Positions 7,886-18,173 of a stretch of DNA of 36,265 nt are shown piece by piece. The notes under the pieces are model-generated. The model worked only from the letters and a program-made list of their open reading frames with translations. It did not search any database and was not told the origin of the DNA. The DNA is from an uncultured Saprospiraceae bacterium (GTDB lineage: Bacteria > Bacteroidota > Bacteroidia > Chitinophagales > Saprospiraceae): the NCBI GenBank assembly GCA_937995755.1, contig CALKJD010000077.1:1-36265 (forward strand), written 5' to 3'. The translations under genes were made by a program, and so were the position numbers. Every line of letters begins with the position of its first letter. The first letter of the stretch is position 1.

Positions 7886-9778
7886 ATGAGTGATCAAATC
7901 AAGCACGAGTGCGGACTAGCACTTATCCGTCTACTCAAACCTCTAGAATTTTATCAAGAAAAATACGGTACTTCTTTGTACGGACTGAATAAACTTCAGT
8001 TATTACTACAAAAACAACGTAATCGTGGTCAAGATGGAGCAGGAGTTGCCACCATTAAGCTCGATATGCCTCCAGGCACTAGATATATCAGTCGACGTAG
8101 GAGTAATTCACCACAGTATATCAAAGAAGTATTCCAAGGAATAAGGTCTCACTTTGTAGACTGTACACCAGAACAACTTAATGATCCAAAGTGGCTCAAA
8201 GAAAACAAGCCATATACTGGAGAGTTATTGTTAGGTCATCTTAGATATGGTACTCATGGGTCTAATACGATAGAAACGGTACACCCATTTCTCAGACAGA
8301 GCAATTGGATTACTCGTAACCTTGCATTAGCGGGTAATTTTAATTTGACGAATATCGATGAGCTTTTTCAAGAACTGGTGGACTTAGGACAAAATCCAAA
8401 AGAGAAATCTGATACGGTAACTGTCTTGGAAAAAATAGGTCATTTTCTTGATGACGAAGTACAACGGTTGTTTAACTGGTTTAAAGCAGAAAACTATACT
8501 AACCAACAGATTAATACACTTATAGCTGAGCACCTTGATGTACAGCGATTATTACAGAGAGCGTGTCGCAAGTTTGACGGTGGCTATATTATGGCTGGAT
8601 TAATGGGACATGGGGATGCATTTGTAATGAGAGACCCTTCTGCTATTCGTCCAGCATTTTACTATCAAGATGATGAGATCGTAGTAGTCGCTTCTGAGAG
8701 ACCAGCTATACAGACCTGTATAGATGTACATCATTCTGAAGTGAAGGAACTGAAGCGTGGTCATGCATTGATCATAAAGAAAAATGGTAAGGTTACAGAG
8801 GAGCTTTGTAAAGATCAGTTACCGCGAACTGCTTGTTCTTTTGAGCGAATATATTTTTCAAGAGGTACAGATAGAGATATCTATCTAGAACGTAAGAAGC
8901 TAGGAGAACTGCTAGCACCTGCAATCATGAAAGAGATTGACAGCGATATCGAAAACACGGTATTTTCTTTTATACCCAATACTGCAGAAGTTGCTTTCTT
9001 TGGTATGGTCGAAGGAATCCAAAAGGAAGTAGATAAGATCAATAAAAAGAAACTATTAGCCTTAGGTGCAGATGCTACGGAGGCTGATATAGATAAGATC
9101 CTAAGCTTTAAACCTAGAGTAGAAAAGTTAGCGGTGAAGGATGAAAAGATGAGAACGTTTATTGCTGATGATGCATCTCGTGGAGAGCTTGTATCTCACG
9201 TATATGATGTAACATATGGTATCGTAAAAAACAATGTGGATACTCTTGTGCTTATGGATGATAGTATTGTGCGTGGTACTACATTAAGAGAAAGCATCAT
9301 CAATATACTCAATCGACTTAAGCCCAAGAAGATCGTAATTGTTTCTTCAGCTCCACATATAAGGTACCCAGATTGCTATGGTATCGATATGAGTAAGATG
9401 AAAAATTTTGTGGCATTCAATGCATTGTTAGAGCTACTTAAGCAAGATGGCAAAGAGGAGCTTTTACAGAAAGCTTATAAAGACTGTAAGCATCAAGAAA
9501 CACTGCCACCTGAAGAAATGCAGAATGCAGTACAATTTCTATATGAAGGATATACGGACGAACAAATCTCTAACAAAATTGCTCAGTTAGTTACGCCAGC
9601 TCATGTAACTATTCCTGTTAAAGTGATTTATCAGACATTGCCAGATCTACATAAGGCATGTCCTAACAATAATGGAGACTGGTATTTCTCTGGCAACTAT
9701 CCTACCACAGGTGGGGTAAGAGTTGTGAATAGAGCATTTATCAATTTCTTCGAAGGAAACAATGAGAGGGCGTATTAA
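7886..9778 (+). CDS. Amidophosphoribosyltransferase family protein (long PurF paralogue)
   Basis: Canonical PurF makes 5-phosphoribosylamine from PRPP and glutamine, the first step of purine synthesis. This protein has the two-domain plan: an N-terminal Ntn glutaminase domain whose nucleophile would be Cys9 after an 8-residue propeptide (MSDQIKHE, then CG), and a C-terminal phosphoribosyltransferase domain with the PRPP loop VLMDDSIVRGTT (residues 455-466). At 630 residues it is over 100 longer than E. coli PurF (about 505), with extra helical material near 165-225. Some glutaminase motifs differ: the usual HNGNLTN reads GNFNLTN and SDSE reads SDTV. Many Bacteroidota carry such a long form, often beside a normal PurF, so its exact reaction is uncertain. 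It appears monocistronic, with its own promoter and a terminator downstream. Confidence 0.85.
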   Translation: MSDQIKHECGLALIRLLKPLEFYQEKYGTSLYGLNKLQLLLQKQRNRGQDGAGVATIKLDMPPGTRYISRRRSNSPQYIKEVFQGIRSHFVDCTPEQLNDPKWLKENKPYTGELLLGHLRYGTHGSNTIETVHPFLRQSNWITRNLALAGNFNLTNIDELFQELVDLGQNPKEKSDTVTVLEKIGHFLDDEVQRLFNWFKAENYTNQQINTLIAEHLDVQRLLQRACRKFDGGYIMAGLMGHGDAFVMRDPSAIRPAFYYQDDEIVVVASERPAIQTCIDVHHSEVKELKRGHALIIKKNGKVTEELCKDQLPRTACSFERIYFSRGTDRDIYLERKKLGELLAPAIMKEIDSDIENTVFSFIPNTAEVAFFGMVEGIQKEVDKINKKKLLALGADATEADIDKILSFKPRVEKLAVKDEKMRTFIADDASRGELVSHVYDVTYGIVKNNVDTLVLMDDSIVRGTTLRESIINILNRLKPKKIVIVSSAPHIRYPDCYGIDMSKMKNFVAFNALLELLKQDGKEELLQKAYKDCKHQETLPPEEMQNAVQFLYEGYTDEQISNKIAQLVTPAHVTIPVKVIYQTLPDLHKACPNNNGDWYFSGNYPTTGGVRVVNRAFINFFEGNNERAY

Positions 9779-9810
9779 TAATATTTAATATTCTAATTCA
9801 TTTTTGAGAG

Positions 9811-9852
9811 GAAAACCCCTAAGCGAGACGAACTTGTTTAAGGGTTTTCTTC
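9811..9852 (+). terminator. Probable terminator of the PurF-like gene
   Basis: GAAAACCC (9811-9818) pairs with GGGTTTTC (9842-9849). After one mismatch the stem continues with TAA and TTA. Pyrimidine-rich sequence follows but the T tract is broken, so strength is uncertain. Confidence 0.65.
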
Positions 9853-9995
9853 ATTTAGTGCATTTCGGTTCATTATTTCTATACTACACTTGCTATTCAA
9901 TATCTAACGCTTACTCATTGTCAGGATCTTTAGCTATATTATAAGTTAGATTTGAAAATGTAATCACTGCGATTGCAATATTTAGAATTATGAAA

Positions 9996-10003
9996 TAGGT
10001 TTG
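9996..10003 (+). promoter_or_regulatory. Candidate -7 box (TAGGTTTG) of the alpha-2-macroglobulin gene
   Basis: Exact TAnnTTTG match 62 bases before the ATG at 10066, with ATTG (9972-9975) at a suitable -33 spacing. A second match, TAGATTTG, lies at 9947-9954 and could be an alternative start. It overlaps the right arm of a 7-bp inverted repeat (ATCTAAC at 9902-9908, GTTAGAT at 9945-9951). Confidence 0.45.
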
Positions 10004-10065
10004 GTGACAAAATATCTATATAGTAATTCTGGTTTTATTCTTATCCAACTTATAAACGAAAGACC

Positions 10066-13000
10066 ATGTTAAGTAGACCTCTCTCAGCAATCAGCATTTC
10101 AGCTCTTCTAATATTATTGATAGTATCCTGCAAGCAAAAGCCAAACGTATCTAGTATAGATTATAATGTGCTAGGGGACTATGTGACGGCGTACGTGCCC
10201 TCTCAAATAGATATTACAGATGATGTAAGAGTAGTACTATCTAAGTCTGTAGATACTGGACTTCACCCGGCTAATTCGGTTTTAGAGATCAATCCATCTG
10301 TAGACGGAGAATATAGTTGGGTAGGCGATAAGGAAATCAAATTTAAGCCTAGTACTCCATTAGAGCCTAATACGAACTATGTAGCTACACTAAGATTGGC
10401 TAAAGTCTTTCCAGATGTACCTAAGAGTATAGAAGAGGTGATATTTGATATGAGTACACGGACATTAGTAATCAGTAACTCTGTAGAGCAAACTGAAAAC
10501 GTAGATGGTGTAAGTGATGAAATGAAAATCTCTGGAGCTATCAAATCTAATATGGTGACTGATCCGAAATGGATCGAAGAAAATTTTGAAGTGAGTCATA
10601 GTAGCAGTGACTTCAAAATCAGTTGGAATCATGCTAGTGGAAATAAATATCATGCCTATGAAATTAGTCCTGTAAAGCGAGGTAGTAGAGATTCGGATCT
10701 GAAGATGAAATTTAAGAAAGGAAATTTTAATAATAATGCTAACGTAACGATCAATATTCCACAAGCAGGAAAATTTTCTTTTGAAAGATATGAACGACCT
10801 GAAAATACAAGTCAACATGTAAGCTTGGTTTTCTCTGAAAGACTAGATACTAGACAGAATCTTGATGGATTAGTAACGATAGATGGTTACAAAGAAAAAA
10901 TAAAACTATCTACGATTGGGAATACGATAAAAGTAATGCCAACAACTAAAGTGAATGGATCACAGAAGATCAAAGTAGCCAAATCGATACAATCTATATT
11001 TGGTAATCAATTAGAAAAAGTAGTTGAAGTAACAGTTACATTCGAAGAAGCTAAGCCTGAAATAAAACTATTAGGCAAGGGAGTATTGGTGCCAGATGCT
11101 AATCAAGTAATTGTGCCTTTTGAAGCTATTGGATTAGATGCAGTAGATGTAGAAGTATTCAAAATATATGAGAATAATATGCTTCAATTTTTGGAGAATA
11201 ATTCTATTAGTGACCAAGGATATAATTTGAATGGTGTTGGTCATATCGTCTATCAGCAGAAAGTGTCATTGAGTACTCTAGGAGGAAATTTTGATGCTAA
11301 GCGATTAGAAAGATACGCATTGGAATTATCAAAACTTACGAATCTTGAGAAGACCGCATTGTACCAAGTTCGTATTGGATTCAGAAAAGCATATACGAGC
11401 TATGCAGATGCAGAAGATGTCGAAGAAAATGTCATTGGTAAGAAGGATGATTATAATCAGTATCAATCTATAATGAAGTATAGATATTATAACTATCAAA
11501 AAAAGAAGAACCCTGAAAACGATGAGTATTATAATCCTGATCGATTTGTCAATAGAAATTTACTCTCTACTAATATCGGTCTAACCGCTAAACTGGGTAA
11601 GGATAAAAAACTTCATGTCTCAACACTAGACATCATGAATGCAAATCAGATGGCTGGAGTAGAGGTAAATGTGTATACCCAACAGAAACAAATTGATCAA
11701 GTCGCTTACACAGGAAAAGATGGCTTGCTAACTATTGATGTAGACCAGCAACCTCAGTATATCGTAGCCAAACATAATGGTGGTGCATCGTATATTAATC
11801 TAAATGATTATAGAGCAAATAGCCTAACTGACTTTGACATAAGTGGAAAGAATAAAAAGAAAGGAGTAGATGGATATATCTATGGCGAACGAGGAGTATG
11901 GAGACCAGGAGATACCATTCATCTTACTTTTGTTTTGGATGATAAGTTGAAGACATTACCCAATGATCACCCAGTAACTATTGAGGTATACGACACCAAA
12001 GGAACAAAGCGATTTGCTAGAACTACGACTAATCATGTGGCCCATATGTATACTTGCTCTGTACCGACTAATGCCTCTGACCCTACAGGAAAATGGAGAG
12101 CTACGGCTGAAGTTGGCGATCATCTATTCGCTAAAAATTTACGTGTAGAGACGGTCAAGCCTAATAGAATAAAAATGACGTATCCTACATTGCCAGATGT
12201 GGTGAGTATGTTTAATGATCAAAAAATACAACTAGAGGCTGATTGGCTGCACGGTGCCAGTGCATCAAATCTGAATGCCAAGGTTGAAATGAGAATTTCT
12301 CCGGCAACAACAAAATTTGCTGAGTATGGAAGTTATGAATTTGATGATCCAGCACGAAGAATCAATGATATATCTACTCAGATTTTCGATGGTAAATTAG
12401 ATGTAAATGGACACGCATCATTTTCGCTTAAGTCCAATAAAGATCTACTTGCTCCAGGAATGCTTAATGTTTCTCTAAAGACAAAAGTATTTGAGAAATC
12501 CGGTAATTTTTCTGAAGATAATCTAATGTTAAAAGCGAATCCTTATTCAAGTTATGTCGGAGTAAAAGTACCCACAACAAAATGGGGAAGTAGAAAAATA
12601 GACATTGATAAAAATCAACCTGTAGAAATGATTGCTGTCGATGCTGACGGTCAACCACTGAGCAATAGAAAAATAAAAGTAGGATTGTATAATGCGAGAT
12701 GGAGCTGGTGGTATAATAGGAGAGATAATAATATTTATTCCTATAATACAGCACATCATTATGGAGCAGTAGATACAATTACATTACGCACGGATGCTAA
12801 GGGTAGGGCCACTTGGAAAACGGATGTCGCTCAATATGGAAGCCATATGATAAGGGTGTGTGATGATGTTAGTGGACATTGTACAGGTCAGTTTTTCTAT
12901 GCAGGGCGCAGTTGGCATCGTGAGCAAGGGTCAGGTGATCAAGGCTCAACACTAAGGTTTGCGACTGATAAAGAGTTGTATGAAGTAGGAGATAAAATCA

Positions 13001-15543
13001 AAATTTCGATGCCTAGTTCTAAAGGGGCGAGGGTGTTAGTTAGTGTGGAGAACAATAGTTCTGTAGTAGAAGAATATTGGGTAGATGCGAAGGATAAGGA
13101 AACTACATTTGATATCGAAGTAACAGAGGAAATGGCTCCTAACGTCTATGTACATTTGTCTCTTATACAACCTTATGTAGATAGACAAAACGATGTTCCT
13201 TTGAGAGTGTATGGTGTAAAATCTATCACAGTAGATAATCCAAGGGCTCAAATTGAACCTAAGATATCTACTTCTTCGCAGTACAGACCAAAGGAAAATT
13301 ATTCGGTCAAAGTAAGTGAGTCTGATGGCCAAGCGATGGCGTATACCTTAGCGATAGTTGATGAAGGTCTATTAGACTTGACAAGGTATAAGACACCAGA
13401 ACTATACAAGCATTTCTACTCTAAGCAAAGTTTAGGTGTGAAGACATGGGATCTTTATGATCATATACTTAATGGCTATGGCGCCGATATCGAAAGACTA
13501 ATAAGTATTGGTGGAGATGGAGAAATCGCTAAAGAAGCAGCCACGGCTAAAGCGAATAGATTTGTTCCTGTGGTACATTTTAGTGGTCCACATTATATAG
13601 GAGCAGGGGAGAGTAAGACGCATAATTTGCAGATGCCTAATTATATAGGTGCTGTGAAGGTGATGGTCGTCGCACGGAATAATATAGCATACGGAAGCAC
13701 GGAAAAATCTGTACCCGTTAAAAGTGAACTGATGGTGTTGCCTACTTTACCAAGAGTATTAGCGCCAGGTGAGACGTTAAGTTTGCCTGTATCTGTATTC
13801 TCTATGAATGATAAAGTGAAAGATGTAAAAGTTAATCTATCATCGAGTAACAATATACAATTGCTCAATGGCGATACACAGAGTTTAAGTTTTAGTGGTC
13901 AAGGCGATAAGTTGACATCTTTTGATTTTAAAGTAGGGGAGAATATTGGCGTCGAAACATTTAAAATTACAGCACAAAGTGGTTCTTATAAGGCGGAGCA
14001 AGAAATTGAAATAGATGTACGTAATCCAAATCCATACGATATTCGATTTGATGAAAAAATATTGCAATCTGGTGTGGAGTGGAATCATGAATTTGCAAGT
14101 TTCGGAACCAAAGGAACCAATAGTGGTGTGTTAGAACTAAGTACTATTCCTGCCATTAATCTAGAACAACGATTGGGTTATCTAATGCGCTATCCATATG
14201 GCTGCGTTGAGCAAACTACGAGCTCTGTTTTTCCACAATTGTACTTAGATAAATTTGTAGATATAGATGATAAGCAAAAACAGCAAATAGATAGAAATGT
14301 AAAGGCAGGAATAGATAGACTGCGTTCTTTTCAGCAACGTGGAGGTGGACTGTCATATTGGCCAGGATCAGGTAATGCTAATGATTGGGGCACAAGTTAT
14401 GCAGGTCATTTTTTAATCGAGGCATCTCATCTAGGTTTTCATATTCCTTCAGGTATGCTAGATAATTGGACGAAGTACCAAGTAAATACGAGTAATAACT
14501 TCAATGGAAAATACTACATGGCTCAAGCGTATAGGCTCTATACTTTGGCGCTTGTTGGACAACCCAATTGGAGTGCAATGAATAGATTAAAATCTAAGAA
14601 CGACCTTCAAGGTACTCCAGCTATATTATTAGCTGCTGCATATGCCATTGGAGGACAAAAGTTGGTGGCGAAAGAAATACTAAATACTTCGATGACCAAT
14701 GTGGATTATAATCCGAGTAATGCGTATTACTACTATGGATCTGTAAATCGAAATAAGGCTTTAGTGGCTCAAGCGCTTTTACATACTTCCGAAGAAGGAA
14801 ACGCAAGCAAATTAGTTCAAGAGATTGCAAAAGACTTGGGTACTAATAGATGGTATAGCACACAGACTACAGCCATGTCATTATTGGCGGTATCTAAGTA
14901 TGTGTCAGGTCAGCAAGCAAGTGGATTGGAATATGAATTATCCATCTCTGGAGGACAAGCCGTGAGAGGATCTACAGATAAAACTATGGTATCCATACCA
15001 GTCGATGTAGAGCAGTTAAATGCTGGAAATTTACAAGTGAAGAACTTAGCCTCTCAAACATTATTTGCAAGATGGATACAGCAGGGTAAACCGAAAATGG
15101 ATCAATGGAAATCTGAGTCTGAAAATTTATCTATGAAAACTACATATCTGACTATGGAAGGAGCAGCATTAGATATTTCTTCCATTCAAAAAGGAACAGA
15201 CTTTATAGTTCAAACCACGATTACAAATCCAGGAACGAGACTTGTAAATGTTGAAAATTTAGCATTGCACCAAGTCTTTCCATCTGGTTGGGAAATACAG
15301 AATGATCGAATTTCTGGTGCGCAGACCGTAGTTGAAAGTTCTCCTTTTGATTATCAGGATATAAGAGATGATCGAGTATATACTTTCTTTAATCTCAATG
15401 GAAGATCATCTAAGACATTCCGTACGGTATTGACGGCTACGTATCCAGGTAAGTACTATATGCCAGATAATAAATGTGAAGCGATGTATGATAAAGAGAT
15501 ACGCGCTAGAGTGGCTGGGCAAATAGTACAAGTGGTAGATTAA
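10066..15543 (+). CDS. Bacterial alpha-2-macroglobulin family lipoprotein (YfhM-like)
   Basis: A 1825-residue periplasmic protease trap. The signal peptide ends in the lipobox LLIVSC, so Cys22 is probably lipidated and anchors the protein in a membrane. A chain of macroglobulin (MG) domains follows; YIYGERGVWRPGDTIHL near residue 605 is the usual MG motif. The thioester domain carries GCVEQTTS, with Cys1380 and Gln1383 forming the predicted internal thioester that covalently captures proteases, and the helical barrel that follows contains GGGLSYWPGSGNANDWGTSYAG. The final receptor-like domain ends near the stop. Length and order match E. coli YfhM (about 1650 residues), slightly longer. The penicillin-binding protein 1C gene follows after 36 bases, the standard partner: the trap guards the cell when the wall is breached and PBP1C repairs it. 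Confidence 0.95.
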   Translation: MLSRPLSAISISALLILLIVSCKQKPNVSSIDYNVLGDYVTAYVPSQIDITDDVRVVLSKSVDTGLHPANSVLEINPSVDGEYSWVGDKEIKFKPSTPLEPNTNYVATLRLAKVFPDVPKSIEEVIFDMSTRTLVISNSVEQTENVDGVSDEMKISGAIKSNMVTDPKWIEENFEVSHSSSDFKISWNHASGNKYHAYEISPVKRGSRDSDLKMKFKKGNFNNNANVTINIPQAGKFSFERYERPENTSQHVSLVFSERLDTRQNLDGLVTIDGYKEKIKLSTIGNTIKVMPTTKVNGSQKIKVAKSIQSIFGNQLEKVVEVTVTFEEAKPEIKLLGKGVLVPDANQVIVPFEAIGLDAVDVEVFKIYENNMLQFLENNSISDQGYNLNGVGHIVYQQKVSLSTLGGNFDAKRLERYALELSKLTNLEKTALYQVRIGFRKAYTSYADAEDVEENVIGKKDDYNQYQSIMKYRYYNYQKKKNPENDEYYNPDRFVNRNLLSTNIGLTAKLGKDKKLHVSTLDIMNANQMAGVEVNVYTQQKQIDQVAYTGKDGLLTIDVDQQPQYIVAKHNGGASYINLNDYRANSLTDFDISGKNKKKGVDGYIYGERGVWRPGDTIHLTFVLDDKLKTLPNDHPVTIEVYDTKGTKRFARTTTNHVAHMYTCSVPTNASDPTGKWRATAEVGDHLFAKNLRVETVKPNRIKMTYPTLPDVVSMFNDQKIQLEADWLHGASASNLNAKVEMRISPATTKFAEYGSYEFDDPARRINDISTQIFDGKLDVNGHASFSLKSNKDLLAPGMLNVSLKTKVFEKSGNFSEDNLMLKANPYSSYVGVKVPTTKWGSRKIDIDKNQPVEMIAVDADGQPLSNRKIKVGLYNARWSWWYNRRDNNIYSYNTAHHYGAVDTITLRTDAKGRATWKTDVAQYGSHMIRVCDDVSGHCTGQFFYAGRSWHREQGSGDQGSTLRFATDKELYEVGDKIKISMPSSKGARVLVSVENNSSVVEEYWVDAKDKETTFDIEVTEEMAPNVYVHLSLIQPYVDRQNDVPLRVYGVKSITVDNPRAQIEPKISTSSQYRPKENYSVKVSESDGQAMAYTLAIVDEGLLDLTRYKTPELYKHFYSKQSLGVKTWDLYDHILNGYGADIERLISIGGDGEIAKEAATAKANRFVPVVHFSGPHYIGAGESKTHNLQMPNYIGAVKVMVVARNNIAYGSTEKSVPVKSELMVLPTLPRVLAPGETLSLPVSVFSMNDKVKDVKVNLSSSNNIQLLNGDTQSLSFSGQGDKLTSFDFKVGENIGVETFKITAQSGSYKAEQEIEIDVRNPNPYDIRFDEKILQSGVEWNHEFASFGTKGTNSGVLELSTIPAINLEQRLGYLMRYPYGCVEQTTSSVFPQLYLDKFVDIDDKQKQQIDRNVKAGIDRLRSFQQRGGGLSYWPGSGNANDWGTSYAGHFLIEASHLGFHIPSGMLDNWTKYQVNTSNNFNGKYYMAQAYRLYTLALVGQPNWSAMNRLKSKNDLQGTPAILLAAAYAIGGQKLVAKEILNTSMTNVDYNPSNAYYYYGSVNRNKALVAQALLHTSEEGNASKLVQEIAKDLGTNRWYSTQTTAMSLLAVSKYVSGQQASGLEYELSISGGQAVRGSTDKTMVSIPVDVEQLNAGNLQVKNLASQTLFARWIQQGKPKMDQWKSESENLSMKTTYLTMEGAALDISSIQKGTDFIVQTTITNPGTRLVNVENLALHQVFPSGWEIQNDRISGAQTVVESSPFDYQDIRDDRVYTFFNLNGRSSKTFRTVLTATYPGKYYMPDNKCEAMYDKEIRARVAGQIVQVVD

Positions 15544-15579
15544 CTAATAGAAATTTCGGTGATAATTAAAAAATAGAAA

Positions 15580-17982
15580 TTGATTATAAAAGAAAACATA
15601 AAGTCCATTATACTTCTGGTGAAAAGGAAGTGCCTACCCTGTACAAAAATTAGAAGAGGAGGGCTATGTCTATGTGTGATTGGAGTAGTTGCTTTTATAT
15701 TCTGTTTACCTAATGAATTGTTTGATGATCCGATTAGTACTGCTATTTATAGTAGAGAGGGTAACTTGTTAAATGCTCAGATAGCTACAGATGGTCAGTG
15801 GCGATTTGCAGAATTGGATAATGTGCCTGATCGATTTGCAACTGCTATTATTTGTTATGAAGATAAAAGATTTAATTCCCACTTGGGTGTAGATGTATTG
15901 GCAATAGGTAGAGCTATGAAGTTGAATATCTCAATACAAAGAGTAGTAAGTGGAGCCAGTACATTAACCATGCAACTCATGAGGATGAGTAGGAAATCTA
16001 AAACTAGATCGATATTTCAAAAAGCAATAGAATCCGTACAGGCACTTAGAGCAGAGCTTAGATATAGTAAAGAACAGATATTAAATCTCTATGCCAGCCA
16101 TGCTCCATTTGGAGGAAACGTGGTCGGATTAGAAGCAGCGGCATGGAGATATTTTGGCCGAGGCCCATTTGATTTGAGTTGGGCAGAAGCAGCAACTTTA
16201 GCAGTACTGCCTAATCAGCCATCGATAATACATCCTGGACGTAATAGAGATATTCTGAAGTCCAAAAGAGATGCTCTATTGTTAGATCTTTTAGAGCAAG
16301 AGAAAATTTCAGAACTGGAATACCAGACGGCACTTCTTGAAGATGTACCCAATCAACCTAAGGCTTTGCCACGCAGCGCGTCTCACCTTATGCATTATAT
16401 CAAACAGTCAGGTACAGAAGATAGAGTACAGACATCTATAGATTTTAATTTACAGGAAAAAGCACAGCAAGTTATTGATCAGCATTACCGTAGTAATTTG
16501 CAGAATGATATTCATAACGCTGCGGTATTAATTATAGATAACGAGACAGGAGAAGTACTTTCTTACATTGGTAACACTCGATCTGGAAGGCATGAGGGAA
16601 GTATAGATATGATTCGTGCAGAGAGAAGTTCAGGAAGTATACTGAAGCCATTACTTTATGCAAGTATGATCGACGATCGCATGCTTACGCCTCATATGTT
16701 AGTAGATGATGTACCAAGCTATATTAATGGTTATACGCCAAAGAACTATCATAAGAGATTTAGCGGTGCCGTATCGGCTTCAGAGGCGCTTTCTAGATCA
16801 CTTAATGTACCAGCAGTGCTTATGTTACAAGAATATGGTTTGGAGCGCTTCCATCAGAAGTTAAAGCAGTATGGTATATCTACGTTACACTATACTTCCG
16901 ATCATTATGGATTGCCTATGATACTTGGTGGTGCGGAAGTCAATCTTTGGGATCTTTGTAATGTATACTCCTCTATGAGCCGTACTCTAGAGCATTATTA
17001 TGAGAGTAGTAATAAGTATGATACGAATGACTGGAGAGCATCTAGTTATTATAAAAGCGAGGCAGTAGAGTCAAGTCTTTCGTTTGTGCCTACGCATATG
17101 AGTGCGTCTGCTATATATGCTACATTCGATGCGATGCAGAAGCTAAGTCGACCTACGGAGTCCGGACACTGGGAGCAATTTAGCTCTAGTCGTAGAGTAG
17201 CTTGGAAGACAGGCACTAGCTATGGGCATAGAGATGCTTGGGCTATTGGATGTACTAAAGATTATACGATTGGTATCTGGGCAGGTAATGCAGATGGCGA
17301 AGGACGTCCAGGTATTGTGGGTGTGCATCGTGCAGGATCTATATTGTTTGATATACTCAATATACTACCTAGAGAAGATAGATGGTTCTATGAGCCTTTA
17401 GACGAGATGGTGCTCTCAAGAATGTGTGCTGTATCTGGCCATTTGGCTGGGCCCAACTGTAGTGAGGTGGATAGTCTAAGGATACCAGCAAAAAGTGCAG
17501 AGACGAAAACATGTCCTTATCATATGCGCATTCACTTGGATGCATCTCAGCAATATCAAGTGAATACTAATTGTGCAAATCGATCGGATATACAAAGTCA
17601 ATCATGGTTTGTATTGCCACCGCAAGTAGCTTCATATTATCGTCAGTCTCATTCTGATTATAAAGAGTTGCCCTCTATGCACCCAGCTTGTCTGGATGAA
17701 GCGGAGTCGCTTTCCCAACCAATAGAACTTGTCTATCCATTTGCTAATGCGAGTATATATATACCCACAGATATTAGTGGAGATCGTCAGCAGACTATTG
17801 CCAAAGCAGCACACCAAGACGATGACTCTACATTGTATTGGCATTTAGATGGAGAGTATTTAGGTAGTACGGAGACATTTCATACTATGGCTATAGACAC
17901 AGATATGGGTGAGCATCTATTAGTAGTCGTCGATGAAAAGGGTAATCGTGTAAGTGGAAAGTTTGAAGTGTTGAGTAATTAG
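15580..17982 (+). CDS. pbpC: Penicillin-binding protein 1C (transglycosylase/transpeptidase)
   Basis: A bifunctional class A-type PBP that polymerises and cross-links peptidoglycan on the outer face of the inner membrane. After a cytoplasmic N-terminus and one membrane segment (about 28-46) comes a GT51 domain with EDKRFNSHLGVD (catalytic Glu94) and GASTLTMQLMR. The transpeptidase has SILK (nucleophile Ser353, Lys356), SLN (407-409) and KTGT (543-546). The C-terminal 100 residues form the BiPBP_C domain specific to PBP1C. Start choice is unusual: an in-frame TAG lies at 15574-15576 and no ATG precedes the membrane segment. Translation must therefore begin at TTG 15580 or, 13 codons later, at GTG 15619; numbering here uses TTG. 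It is co-directional with the alpha-2-macroglobulin gene, 36 bases downstream, and probably in one operon. Confidence 0.94.
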   Translation: MIIKENIKSIILLVKRKCLPCTKIRRGGLCLCVIGVVAFIFCLPNELFDDPISTAIYSREGNLLNAQIATDGQWRFAELDNVPDRFATAIICYEDKRFNSHLGVDVLAIGRAMKLNISIQRVVSGASTLTMQLMRMSRKSKTRSIFQKAIESVQALRAELRYSKEQILNLYASHAPFGGNVVGLEAAAWRYFGRGPFDLSWAEAATLAVLPNQPSIIHPGRNRDILKSKRDALLLDLLEQEKISELEYQTALLEDVPNQPKALPRSASHLMHYIKQSGTEDRVQTSIDFNLQEKAQQVIDQHYRSNLQNDIHNAAVLIIDNETGEVLSYIGNTRSGRHEGSIDMIRAERSSGSILKPLLYASMIDDRMLTPHMLVDDVPSYINGYTPKNYHKRFSGAVSASEALSRSLNVPAVLMLQEYGLERFHQKLKQYGISTLHYTSDHYGLPMILGGAEVNLWDLCNVYSSMSRTLEHYYESSNKYDTNDWRASSYYKSEAVESSLSFVPTHMSASAIYATFDAMQKLSRPTESGHWEQFSSSRRVAWKTGTSYGHRDAWAIGCTKDYTIGIWAGNADGEGRPGIVGVHRAGSILFDILNILPREDRWFYEPLDEMVLSRMCAVSGHLAGPNCSEVDSLRIPAKSAETKTCPYHMRIHLDASQQYQVNTNCANRSDIQSQSWFVLPPQVASYYRQSHSDYKELPSMHPACLDEAESLSQPIELVYPFANASIYIPTDISGDRQQTIAKAAHQDDDSTLYWHLDGEYLGSTETFHTMAIDTDMGEHLLVVVDEKGNRVSGKFEVLSN

Positions 17983-18173
17983 ATTTTGCAATAGTTTGTT
18001 ATTTCATTTTCTAAAGTTGAGCTCTCTATTTTGATATTCTTATTATCCTTGTTTTATATTTATTCGAATATTGTCCCCTTAGCGTTTTCAGCTTCGTCAT
18101 AGGGTTGAAATTATATTTATAAAACAATGAAGAGTACATTAGTAAAGGACTCGAAAATTAAAACAAAACTATT

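Noticed and set aside
10465-10818. Antisense frames within the alpha-2-macroglobulin gene
   Set aside because: Several minus-strand frames exist across 10465-14830, but all lie inside a well-supported gene and have biased composition without motifs.
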